From Heterocephalus glaber (Eukaryota; Chordata; Mammalia; Rodentia; Bathyergidae): a stretch of DNA of 64,000 bases. How positions within the stretch are numbered: position 1 is the stretch's first letter; the number at the start of each line of letters is the position of its first letter. Below, in pieces: positions 35,727-45,515 of this stretch. The notes below the pieces were generated by a model. That model was not told the origin of the DNA and searched no databases. It saw only the letters and a list, made by a program, of their open reading frames with translations. Position numbers and translations under genes: made by a program. The stretch covers positions 6,605,905 to 6,669,904 of the forward strand of contig NW_004624805.1 of the NCBI RefSeq assembly GCF_000247695.1. Reading direction: 5' to 3'.

Positions 35727-36584
35727 CAATAAAACCTTGGTTTGCCAGTGTAATTCATTCCAGAGACATGCTTCTAATCCAAACCACTTGTATATCAAAG
35801 TGAATTTTCCCATAAGAAATATGGAAACTCAGATGATTTGTTCCACAACCCAAAAACAGTCATATAAAAAGATTACAGTACTGTAATATAATACAGAATA
35901 ATAAAGAAAATACAAAATAAATTAATGTGCACTTACCTTTGAAAACCTTCATGACTGGTATGAGGGAGACAAGACAGGAGGAGGGTTATTATGTAGGACG
36001 ACTTTCATTGTCACTAATGGAATCGCTCCTATTGGCTCAATGGAATCTTTTTCTATTTTGTACAACTTTAACAAGGAAGCTATCCAATGATGTTTGCTTT
36101 TGCCTCCTTTTGAAAATTTGCAGAAATGTGACATTGCATTGTCGTTAAACAGATTCATTGCTCACACTGCTGCAGCCTTATTCAGGTGGTGCTTTTCTAC
36201 AAAATGTTGTACTATTTTCCACATTTTATGCATCACTCTAATCTTGAAATGAAGGATTCCTCTGCCTTTTTCTCCTCCTCCTTTGCAGATGAAATCTTCT
36301 CCATAACCTCTTGCTGTTGGGAGTCAGTCACCCATAATCCCACAGGGAGAGGGATAAAGAGAGATGAGGGCAGAGAGGAAAGGAGAAGAGAGGAGGGGAA
36401 GGGAGGGAAGAGAAGAGGACAGGAGAGGAGAACCGTTGGCTTGGTTGTGATCATGTGATGCCTTGGGTACTACTACTCATATTGAAAGACATCGCTCATT
36501 TATCAAGTTAAAATTTATTAGAAATGTTTGTTCATCTTGTGAAACACTTGCCTAACAAATTATTCACAACCCAAAATTTTACTG
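35727..36584 (+). mobile_element. Tigger-like DNA transposon with both ends
   Basis: The left end CAATAAAACCTTGGTTTGCC and the right end, read in reverse, CAGTAAAATTTTGGGTTGTG are related inverted repeats. Each is bordered by TA (35725-35726 and 36585-36586), the Tc1/mariner-pogo target duplication. At 858 bp it lacks a full transposase and has no long ORF. An expanded GGA/GGGA tract occupies about 36360-36440. It is a non-autonomous Tigger-family fossil. Confidence 0.88.
36360..36440 (+). repeat. Purine-rich (GGA)n-like tract
   Basis: Irregular AGAGGAGGGGAAGGGAGGG-type repeats inside the Tigger-like element. They account for the Arg/Glu/Gly-rich and Pro/Leu/Ser-rich chance ORFs here. Confidence 0.85.
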
Positions 36585-36827
36585 TATTAGCAATGCCTGG
36601 GGTCGGTTCTACTCATTTTTTTGTCTATTCGGCAAACCTTCAAAATTACTTTCCATTAGTTGGCAATCAGCTGCCTCCTGGGAGACTTCATTGTCAGTGC
36701 AGGGCCATCTAATAGCTGAGCAGAAGCTGTGAGGAAAGACAGCATGCTATGTGAGGTGCCCGAAGTCTGGTCACAATGACCCCCATGAATTCCTCTGTAC
36801 AAACTTACATGTGGGCCTCAGCCTATA

Positions 36828-37212
36828 TTATGGTTTAGATCTAGTGTCCTCCAAAAGCCTCCTGTGTGTGGAAGGTGCTGGATCATGGGGCCCTGTGCTC
36901 ACCAGCAATCTGTCCATTGATGAGTTCCTTATCTAAACGTCCTCTTAGGAGGTGGGACCTGGTTGGAGGTGGGTCACTGGAGGTGAGAGCAGAAGGGAGG
37001 AGTCTTCTCCTCAGCTTCCTTTCCCACCCCCGCTGCCTGACTGCCTTAGGATAAGCACCTTTTCCTCCCCATGCCCCTGTACCATCCTGTTTCTGTCTTG
37101 GAGCCAGCTGACCTTGGGCCAAATCCACTAAAACTGAGCCAAAATAAACCTATCCTGCTTTAAATTGTAGGTGCTGGGTGTTGTTTCCAACAACGGGAAA
37201 GTGACTATGACA
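36828..37212 (+). mobile_element. MaLR-type LTR
   Basis: Begins 'tatggtttagatctagtgtcc', contains 'cttaggaggtgggacctggttgga' and the 'cttggagccagctgacc…gagccaaaataaacc' block, and ends GAAAGTGACTATGACA. This is the MaLR order at near full length. No flanking duplication is visible. Confidence 0.82.
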
Positions 37213-37399
37213 GTCTAGTAAGTTACCACATATGTATAGTAAAATAGCCAAGGCCTTTCCCGGATGATTAAACACATTAAAGACATTAACTGCTAAAATT
37301 AAATGCCAGTGTGCTAACCTGAAGAGCCTCAGTAAGCTTGTGATTTATTCTTTGGCTGTTCCAGCAAGATGTACCCTTTAATAAATATGTCCATCTGCT

Positions 37400-37890
37400 A
37401 AGGACTGGGTGTCCCCTTCCAAACTCCTGTTGAAGCTGAATCAGCACTGGGATGGTACTGGCTGTTGAGCCCCTTCAAAGGGGAGCAGGGCATGTGGGCA
37501 CCATCCTTGTGGATGGATTGGGCTGTTATTGCACGAGGAGATTAATCCCAAAATCAAGTTCAGCCTCCTTGGCTTTCTCTTGCCCCTTCGCTCTTGCTCT
37601 CTTGTGTACTCTCTCACCACGTGATGCCCTCCACTGTGTTTCTTTCTTTTCTTTCTTTTTTTTTTTTTTTTGGTACCAGGGATCGAACTCAGGACCTTGT
37701 GCTTGCAAGGCAGGCGGCAGAACCACTGAGCTAAATCCTAGCCCTTCTGCTGTGTTAAAATGCAGCAAGAAGACCCTAACCAGATGCCAGCACCTCACTA
37801 CTGAACTTCCTGGCATCCTGAAATAAATTGTTTCTTTATAAATTCCAGTCTCAGGTGTTCTCTTACAGCAACACAGAATGGACTAAGATA
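37400..37890 (+). mobile_element. MLT1/MST-like LTR split by an ID SINE
   Basis: The left part 'aaggactgggtgtccccttccaaactcctgttgaagctg' and the right part 'aaataaattgtttctttataaattccagtctcaggtgttct…gaatggactaaga' are the two ends of an old MaLR LTR. The ID element at about 37641-37745 interrupts it. Confidence 0.8.
37641..37745 (-). mobile_element. ID-type SINE inside MLT1-like LTR
   Basis: CTTT-rich tail, T run, GGTACCAGGGATCGAACTCA and A-box complement. CACTGTGTTTC and 'ctgctgtgtt' on either side are a plausible, diverged target duplication. Confidence 0.88.
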
Positions 37891-37904
37891 AGATCTGGTT
37901 GAAA

Positions 37905-38100
37905 TATACATATATATGTGTATATATGTATATAAATACACAAAAATATGTACTGTGTATGTAAGTACATGTATATTTTATGCAAATACTGAACATGAAT
38001 ATTTAATGTGTAAAGATTATTTGCATTTACATATTCCTATAAATATATGAGTGCATACCCATATAACATATATAATATGTAAAACACACATACATATTGA
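37905..38100. repeat. (TA)n/(CA)n-like low-complexity stretch
   Basis: Alternating TATATA, TGTATA and ACATAT motifs through about 200 bp, an imperfect AT-rich microsatellite between two LTRs. Confidence 0.7.
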
Positions 38101-38105
38101 TATTG

Positions 38106-38480
38106 CACAACATGGCAGGCCTTTGTCTGTCCCCAAGCCCCCCACCATGTTTTTGCCTTAAGATGTTCTGCTCAAGTAATGTAACTATTCAAGCTGCACA
38201 GTGTTCTTGATATTTCAAGATGTTCTGTTAACTCCGCCCTTCCCCTTCTGTGAGTATGCTTGCCCGGTACTTAAGTCCATGCCCTACCTCATAGATCTCT
38301 ATATAAAGCTGCTTACATTTCTGTTCGGGGCTAAGACTTTGGTGTATGAACCCCTCTGAGGCTGCTGGCATAATAAAAGTTGGTTCCCTCCATCTCTCCA
38401 AGTGCCACCTTCAGTTTCTTCACCTCCAGAGACCCTCAGACAACTGTAATGCTTGGCTGTAATGCTGAGCTGTCACATTT
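38106..38480 (+). mobile_element. Solo endogenous retrovirus LTR (class not certain)
   Basis: A compact promoter layout is seen: TATA box in CTATATAAAGCTGC at about 38300, 'ttcggggctaagac' after it, polyA signal AATAAAAG at about 38373, and a CT-rich U5-like tail. This matches a gammaretrovirus-like LTR. No gag, pol or env sequence lies beside it. The ends are approximate. Confidence 0.6.
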
Positions 38481-38484
38481 CGCT

Positions 38485-38550
38485 GTAACGATATATATAG
38501 AACAAAGCCAGCCTGAACTATCTGCGACCCTGTCTCAAATAAGTAAATAA
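38485..38550 (+). mobile_element. B1 fragment (3' part)
   Basis: 'gccagcctgaactatctgcgaccctgtctcaaat' is the right end of a B1-like SINE with an A-rich tail; the left part is missing. Confidence 0.5.
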
Positions 38551-39360
38551 AATACTTAGATTTTTATACTCAGCCAACTAAACTTCATCCTCCCTTTTGC
38601 CAATGCCTAGAAAGCTATAAGTTTGAAACACTTTTTGCAATTTTAAAACATTATTCATATCTATAATGTTTGAAATGGGGATCAGAAAATAGCTTTTTAA
38701 AATGCATTATCTTGAAAAAATCAAAAACTTTTTCTGGCATGATTATAAATTAAGATCACTCATACACAATACCAAAAAATCAGTCTCATCACTTGTTAGC
38801 TGTAGTTACCATATAAGAACAGAGAACACCTCCACATTGGAACACATATGGTATGGGAAGCATTTTACATTCAGAAAGAAGGGCATTGATAGAAAAGTTG
38901 AAGAAAATACATGTGGAGTGAGAGCTCAGTCTCTGGGAATTTGTATTTAATTAAGTTCGGTCAATTTTTGTGCTTACCGCACCCAGTTCCCATGGGCACA
39001 GCACAAGCAGCCGCTCCTTCACTGCTTAGGTCACCCCAGAAACGACTCGGCACCATCTTTAATTAATTTGTGCTGACCTGGAAAGTAGACGCTCCCTCAT
39101 CTCACCACCTGAAAACTAACTCCTTGCTGCACACAGAGGGTTAGGAATCAGTCAGAGGAGCCCTAGGAAAACACCCACAAATGTTACACAGCCAGAAGTG
39201 GTATACAGACATGCCCACAGGGGAGGTTTCTGGGGCCGGGGCTGCACTTCCAGAAAAGATGCTACTTTAAAAGATGGATTCTTGCTAGATTGTTTCTATT
39301 CTTAAATTAACCAGTAGCTTTCTCTTTACTATCACCTTCATCAAAAAATTCCCTCTCTCA
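38551..39360. other. Non-coding stretch, nothing recognised
   Basis: One 82-codon frame at 38702-38950 without recognisable content. No repeat assigned. Confidence 0.4.
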
Positions 39361-39568
39361 AACCAAATATCGTGCCACACACCTATAAAGCCCAGCTACT
39401 CAGGAAGCTGGGGCAGAAGGATACAACTTCAAGCCCAACTTGGGCAACTTCCCAAAACTGTCAAAATAAAAGTTAAAATGGGGCTGGGGAAGGTAGTTCA
39501 GTGATAGAGTGCTTGCCTAGCATGTGCAAGGCCTTGTGTTCTGTCCCCAGTATCACCAAACAAACAAA
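39361..39568 (+). mobile_element. B1-ID composite SINE
   Basis: B1 half 'ccaaatatcgtgccacacacc…ctactcaggaagctggggcag…caacttcaagcccaac', then ID half 'ggggctggggaaggtagttcagtgatagagtgcttgcctagcatgtgc' with an AAAC-type tail. This ID half is of the older GAGTGCTTGCC type, unlike the GGTTCCGCC type of the free IDs. Confidence 0.8.
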
Positions 39569-40084
39569 TTGGGTTCACTCTGTAGAACCCATGGAAGTTT
39601 TGCCACATTGATCCAGGCAGGAAGGGGAGATACACCACCTAGGAGAGGCCTGGGGTGCTCAGTAATTTATGGGCACCACCACCATGGCTTCTCCTGCCTG
39701 AGAAGTTGGTGCCCTGGTGCATATTAGGACTAGGTAGCCTTCCTTAAGACGCCTGACTTCCATTTGTTGGAAAATTGTTAAAATACACTGCTTTGATTAG
39801 AATGAGACAGTTTACTGACCTCTGCCCGAAATGTGTCATAATAGAAATACAAACACAATGCCTAGGATGTGATCACAGTGCCCCGTGGAGTTCACAAGCC
39901 CCACAACCATATGCTACTGCTCCAGGTGCCACGGTCTGTTGTGAGTGCGTGTCCTCTGTTCAGAGGCCTGGCACCCCTGAGTGTACTTTCCTGCCTTGCT
40001 ATATCTAATTTCCCAAGAGACTGGGCATTCCAGTGATCACAGGTAATCATTTCTCTGTTTACCTTGGATTGCAATAAAGACCCC

Positions 40085-40235
40085 AGCTCCTGGACTGATC
40101 CTATAATTGCAGTTTCCTCAGCCATAGCAAAGAGGATAATAGCACCCAACACACAGGAGTGTTACGGTCATTAAAGGAGATGACACATCAAAGCACTGGG
40201 CTTGGGGCCTGATGGATAGCAAGATCTCCACAGTG
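40085..40235 (-). mobile_element. MIR-type SINE (orientation tentative)
   Basis: 'gcagtttcctcagccatagcaaagaggataatagcacccaacacacaggagtgttacggtcattaaaggagatgacacatcaaagcac' has the MIR order of TTTCCTCATCTGTAAAATGGG…ATAATAG…TTAAATGAGATAA…AAAGCAC. Confidence 0.6.
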
Positions 40236-40710
40236 CCTGCTTCTTTTTCCTTCCCTGCATCAGTGCAATGTGGCTCAGCAGAGGAAGTCAGGGTACTCCG
40301 CTGAAAGGCCAGAGGATTACCCTCATGGAAGTACTCGTAGGTACACCCAGCCGTGCATTTCTGTGTGCAAGACATTGGGAAACTCGCCTTGCCGAAGGGA
40401 AGCCAAATCCAAACACCTGCCTTCTGCAATATGTGTTTTCTCTTCATAAATTATATGACAAGAAGCACTTTATGACTTTTATTTACTGAAGGACGAATTT
40501 ATAAATGTAACACAATGGAGCTTTAGAAATCTATGTCAAAGCCTTTTTTTTTTTACATTAAAAAACATTTGCTTGAATTATTTCCCTAGACTTGAAGTCA
40601 ACTGTGGCATGGGCCACGTGGGCTGCAGTGAAATAAATTCAGGATATCAATTCAGACAGTGTATTTAAATACTAAAAATTGAAAATGCTATCTATAAAAA
40701 TATACATTTT

Positions 40711-40792
40711 AGGGGCCGAGGATGTAGATGCAGCTCAGTGGCACTGCCACCTACCTCGCAACCACAAATTCCCGAGTTCGATCCCTGGTACC

Positions 40793-40793
<1 letters not shown>
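40711..40793 (+). mobile_element. ID-type SINE with (TA)n(TG)n tail
   Basis: 'ggggccgaggatgtag' start, a 6-bp insertion before GCTCAGTGG, B box GAGTTCGATCCC, GGTACC end. The tail has turned into a TA/TG microsatellite. Confidence 0.85.
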
Positions 40794-40829
<36 letters not shown>

Positions 40830-40830
40830 A
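40793..40830 (+). repeat. (TA)n(TG)n microsatellite
   Basis: ATATATAT followed by about 13 TG units, arising from the tail of the adjoining ID SINE. Confidence 0.92.
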
Positions 40831-41454
40831 GACACATTTTAACCTTCCAAAGTCTTCTTCTGGTTTCTTTTTTTCTTTTTTTTCTGTCTCAAGAAGGGAA
40901 AGTGCTCTGATTAAGGTACCGTGGAAGGACCTTTAACATCTTCCAATGGTACATAGGATGACTCTGTAAAAGTGTCAGTGCCATTGGAGAAGAAAAGCAA
41001 GAGATCAACATGAACTGAAGGAAAAGGAATGAGTTGGAGAGATACATTATGTAAGCTGAAGAGATATCCTGGAGGAAGATGTTTCTTCTGTGGATCATCA
41101 TGGGGGAACTCTTTGAGCCAGCAATGAACTGTATGTGTTTGGAAAACTATGACAATTCCAACTGGAACACAAGATTTTTCTGGCAAAGGGATGGACACCC
41201 ATAGAATGACCTAGATTGCCAGGCTGAGAAATTTGGACTGGATCCTAAAATCAGTAGAAATTGCTGAAGAGTTTTTGGCTTTGGAGGAAAATGTAATTCC
41301 AGAAAAATTAATCTAGTAGGGGAAAAAAGACTATTTCAAAGTAAAATAATTTTAATTATTTTTATGTGTTACCATGAAAATGAGAAAGAAGATTCTTACA
41401 TTAAGCGTTCTTAAGAAGAAGACAAGAAAATAACTATTGACATTACCAATTACC

Positions 41455-41579
41455 TACCCAGTCCTACTCCTGCCCGCCCCCTCGGTGCAGCGCGCTCCCC
41501 ACCAGCCGCAGCCTGACGTGCACGGGCCCCAGTCTCCGCGGCCGCCTCCCCCAGGCATGGCACAGGGCCTCGCCTCACT
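41455..41579 (+). other. GC-rich leader of the SMS retrocopy
   Basis: A sharp switch from AT-rich DNA to about 115 bp of GC-rich sequence just before the SMS start codon suggests the retrocopied 5' UTR of the parent mRNA. An upstream ATG at 41557 is out of frame with the SMS frame (23 nt away) and would overlap it. No A tail or target duplication could be matched to fix the outer borders. Confidence 0.55.
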
Positions 41580-42677
41580 ATGGCAGCAGTATGGCACAGC
41601 ACGCTCAACTTCATGCTCGGTGCCAAAGCTGATGGTGAGACCATTCTAAAAGGCCTGCAGTCCATTTTCCAGGAGCAGGGCATGGCAGAGTCGGTGCATA
41701 CCTGGGAGGACCATGCCTACCTAGCAACCTACACAAACAAAAATGGCAGCTTCACCAATTTGAGAATTTGTCCACATGGATTGGTATTGCTGGACCTTCA
41801 GAGTTACAACAGTGATATCCAGGGCAAAGAAGAAATTGACAACCTTTTGAACAAAGTAGAAGAGAGAATGAAAGAATTGAGTCAGGCCAGTATTGAGCAG
41901 GTGAAGTGTTTACCAACCATAGTTCAAAGAGGGGCCATCGACAGATACTGGCCCACTCCTGATGGGTGCCTGGTTGGGTATGACATAGATGAAGTAGTAG
42001 GTGATGGAGATTCACCTTACCAGAACATTAAAATTCTACACTCAAAGCAGTTTGGAAATATTCTCATCCTTAGTGGGGATGTTAATGTGGCAGAGAGTGA
42101 CTTGGCATATACCTGGGCCATCATGGACAGTGGCAAAGAAGAGTACACTGGCAAAGACCTACTGATTCTGGGAGGTAGAAATGGAGGCAAATCACGTGAA
42201 ATAGTCAAACTGAAACCAAAGATGGCCACTATGGTAGAGATTGACCAAATGGTGGTTGACCCATGTAAGAAATATGTGCACAAAACATGTTGTGGAGTCT
42301 TAGGCAATCTTAAAGGAGACTGCTCTCAGGTTCTAATAGAAGACTGTATTCCAGTACTGAAAAGGTACACCAAAGAAGGGAGAGAGTTTGATTATGTGAT
42401 TAATGATTTGACAGCTGTTCCAATCTCCACATCTCCAGAAGAAGATCCCACATGGGAGTTTCTCAGACTGATTCTTGACCTCTCCATGAAAGTATTTAAA
42501 GGATGGGAAGTATTTTCCACAGGGAACTGTGTCAATTTGACAGAAGCCCTGTCGCTCTATGAAGAGCAGCTCGGGCGCCTGTATTGTCCTGTGGAATTCC
42601 CTATGGAGATCATCTGCGTCCCTTCATACTTGGAATTGTGGGTGTTATACACTGTTAGGAAGAAAGCTAAACTCTGA
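41580..42677 (+). pseudogene. SMS: Spermine synthase (SMS) processed retrocopy, uninterrupted frame
   Basis: A single 365-codon frame matches mammalian spermine synthase (366 residues) end to end without introns, although the parent gene has many exons. The parent enzyme transfers an aminopropyl group from decarboxylated S-adenosylmethionine to spermidine in the cytosol. Here the cofactor loop, GGGDGG in the family, reads GGRNGG at 198-203, so catalytic Asp201 is Asn. Tyr141 is Gly. Asp276 (in INDLTA), Tyr177 and Glu220 are kept. By hand alignment to the human protein as I remember it, a little over 80% of residues agree. Many losses are Arg to Trp, Cys, Gln or His (5, 110, 116, 130, 179, 234), the pattern of CpG decay. 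Residues 308-315 (42501-42524) are out of the parental frame between two small deletions that cancel. This is probably a non-catalytic pseudogene. A catalytically dead expressed protein is possible but unsupported. Confidence 0.9.
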
Positions 42678-43200
42678 AGATGAATATCCCAATGGTGTGT
42701 ACTGCAGACAGCCCTCCTGACCTCCATATGCTGTACCCACCACCAAAATGAGTCAGGCAATTGGTTATGACTTCCTTAAAGTTTTCTCTTCTTAATTATT
42801 ATTTTTAATTTAAAAAAGCAAATGGAAAATGTATATTTTGATGAGCTAGAGTGTTATTGTTTTTTAAAGTCAGCTGAGGACAATTAGTACAGCAAAGACT
42901 GCTAAATGCATTGATCCCCGAGAATGTGATTTTTGTTACTTTTATTTCTGTGTGGGGTTTTGTTTGTTTTGTTTTGATTGTGGTAGAACTTAAATGTGGA
43001 CCTTTGGAGGAATAAGCATCATTGTTTTTGTTTCAGAGGGAAGTTCTTGATGGTTTTTTAAAAATTGACTTAGACCAATTACTTACCCAGAATGGTGGTG
43101 GTCACATTGAAATCACTGCACATACTTTCATTTCCACTTTGCTTTCCATATTTTTAATTTTTAGTGGTCCCAAATCTTTGTTTCACAATAGCTAATGCTG
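42678..43200 (+). other. Likely 3' UTR part of the SMS retrocopy
   Basis: Sequence after the stop codon lacks repeats and ORFs and has UTR-like T-rich composition. It is probably copied mRNA, since retrocopies normally include the 3' UTR. The end is not visible because no A tail remains, so 43200 is a rough limit. Confidence 0.4.
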
Positions 43201-44970
43201 AGTTGTATGTTTCCACTGATTTAGAATATAGTACTTACTCAATTTCTACCCTAAACCATATATTACCCTAGTTCCAACATGTAATATCTGGTGGCTTTCT
43301 TGCAGTGGTTTGTAACAAAGGAGGGCTCAGTGACCCCCACAAAGCTCCTTGTGCTGATAACCATAAGGCAATGCCAGGGGCGGTTCCCTGCTGCTGAGCA
43401 TGGTGGAGGAAGCCCTCGGGTTCAACACCCATCCTGGCAGATTGTTCGAGGAGAAGCCTCCTCTCCACCAGGGGCCAGGAATCCCTAGGCTTCCAGGGCT
43501 CTAGCCCAGCCCAATATGTGGAAGTGGAAGATTTGAACGCTTCACAGCACTGGTGAAAACCAGAAAGAAAAGATGCCATTGGAAATATACCAACAGATTT
43601 CTATCCTGCAAAAGCTAGAGAGTAGGAGATAGCTTTGGGACAGACTGTCCTGGAAAACAGAAAAAGGGTTATTTATAAATATAGAAAGAGACACAAAATA
43701 AGGAAACACCCATGAATATCTTATTTGGATTATTTCATGTAGTGGTTACAGTAAACACTCTGGGATATATGTTATAATCCCTATTTTACAAATGGGACAG
43801 CTGAGCCTGATTGATTAGGTCCGATGCCTAAATTCGATGATTAATCATTGGCATCAGATCCAAACCTGCCTGCCTCATGTCAAAATCAAAATCTTTAGCT
43901 GTCATTCTAAACTGTTAGATAGGATTTTCTTTGCAGAATTTTTTAAGCTTTCTTTAGGCTGGACTATGACTATAAGCCATTGCTTGTTTTTGTAGATGCC
44001 TGAGTGTTTGTGCAGATACAAAAGACACAAACACACTTCCTGAAAAGCTCAGAGAGACGTGGGTTGCATTTTGTGCCACCTTGGGGCCATGTGACAAGAC
44101 GAATCACAGAGCGAGAGGGAGGATGGTCTTCCATCTTCCCCAGGAAACTTGCATCCAGGCCTGGGGAGGAGCTGGCAGTTGGCACTGACAGGGGAAGGAG
44201 GAGAGAAAGTACAGCGCGAGACTCTGCTACCCGGAGCAGATGGGCTGCTGCTACCCACATACAGGCGAGGATGTGCTGTGCTTCCTATCCTGAAGACGAA
44301 GTACTGAAATAAACACTCATCCACAGGCCTGCAGGTTATCAGATTTTTTTCTTGTCTCTCTAAACAAATGCTCACAGCCCAGGGTGGCCAGTCCCAGTCT
44401 CTCCCCACCCCAGTACCTCACTCTGTCATTCAGCCCTTGAGGCTCTTGGCTTTCCATGTCACTTTAGCTCTTCTTCAATTTCTGCCATTTGTTGTTTCCA
44501 TGGCTAAAATTCAGTTCCTTCTGATGCATATTCTCATTCTATCATTTCTCTATTCTTTTGAAACCCAAATCCTGCCCCATAAAAGCCCAGAAGCTAAACT
44601 GAGAAAGACAAAATTCCCTTTAGCAGATGTGAAAGGGGACAAGCCCAGAACACTCACACATTACTACAATTTTATTTATGTCAAATAACTGGTAAAAGTG
44701 CTGGTGGAATTGGATTTATTCACTTCGATGTATCATCTGAAAGTGTCCTTCTTTCTCCATTAAGAAGGCCCAAACAAAAGGAGGCTTTCCTTTCCCCCAA
44801 ATCAGAGGCCTAAACTTGGGGAGAATATTGCTGTAAAATTATGAAATGACTAGGGGATGGTAGATGAAGTCCTGTCCCCAATCTAGACCCACACCCGCTT
44901 GGGTGCTGGATGTCTGAGAACACTGTATCCCGCCTCTGCTGGTCCTGGTGGCCCCATCTGTGAAACTGGG
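43201..44970. other. Non-coding stretch, one MIR-like piece
   Basis: Overlapping frames of about 100 codons on both strands at 43970-44408 have no recognisable content. A MIR-like segment ('ccctattttacaaatgggacagctgagcctg…') lies near 43780-43880. Confidence 0.4.
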
Positions 44971-44974
44971 ATCT

Positions 44975-45085
44975 GACAATCATTCAACAGACATTTATGA
45001 AATATCTCCTATGTGCCATGCACATTTTAGGTTCTGAAGATAGACCATGAACAAGATAGAAAAAAATCCCTGCCTTCCTAACCAT
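44975..45085 (-). mobile_element. L2-type 3' end fragment, reverse
   Basis: 'caatcattcaacagacatttatgaaatatctcctatgtgccatgcac…gaagatagaccatgaacaagatag…tccctgcc' is the reverse of the L2 3' end. Confidence 0.7.
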
Positions 45086-45182
45086 ATATGTCCTGTGTAT
45101 CTACTCTACTGGAATGACAACGGCCACACTTACTGCTTAGGTTGTGGTAGGGACTAGATGAGATAGTAATAATAATAGTTGT

Positions 45183-45515
45183 TAGGCCTGTATGTCCCGC
45201 CATTCATATGTGGAAATCATAACCCTCAAAGTGATAGTGTTGGGGTCAGGCCTCTGGGAGGTGGTCAGGTCAGGAGAGCACAGCCCTCATTTATAGGAAC
45301 CCAGAGAGCTGCTTTGCCCTTCTACCTAATGAGGACACAGGCAGGAGGGGCACCTGGGAAACAGGAAACAGATCCTCCCCATGCACCAGATCCACCAACA
45401 GCTGGAAGTCAGACGTTCCGCCTCCAGAATGCTGGGAAGTAGACTTCTGTTGTTTCTAAGCTCTCTAACTCATGGAATTTGTTATAGCAGTCAGAAAGGT
45501 CTTAATAGCAAATGC
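45183..45515 (+). mobile_element. MLT1-type MaLR LTR
   Basis: 'cattcatatgtggaaatcataaccctcaaagtgatagtgttgggg', GGCCTCTGGGAGGTGGTCAGG, 'cctaatgaggacac', 'ccgcctccagaatgctggg' and 'tttgttatagcagtcagaaagg' follow the MLT1 LTR consensus in order. Confidence 0.85.
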
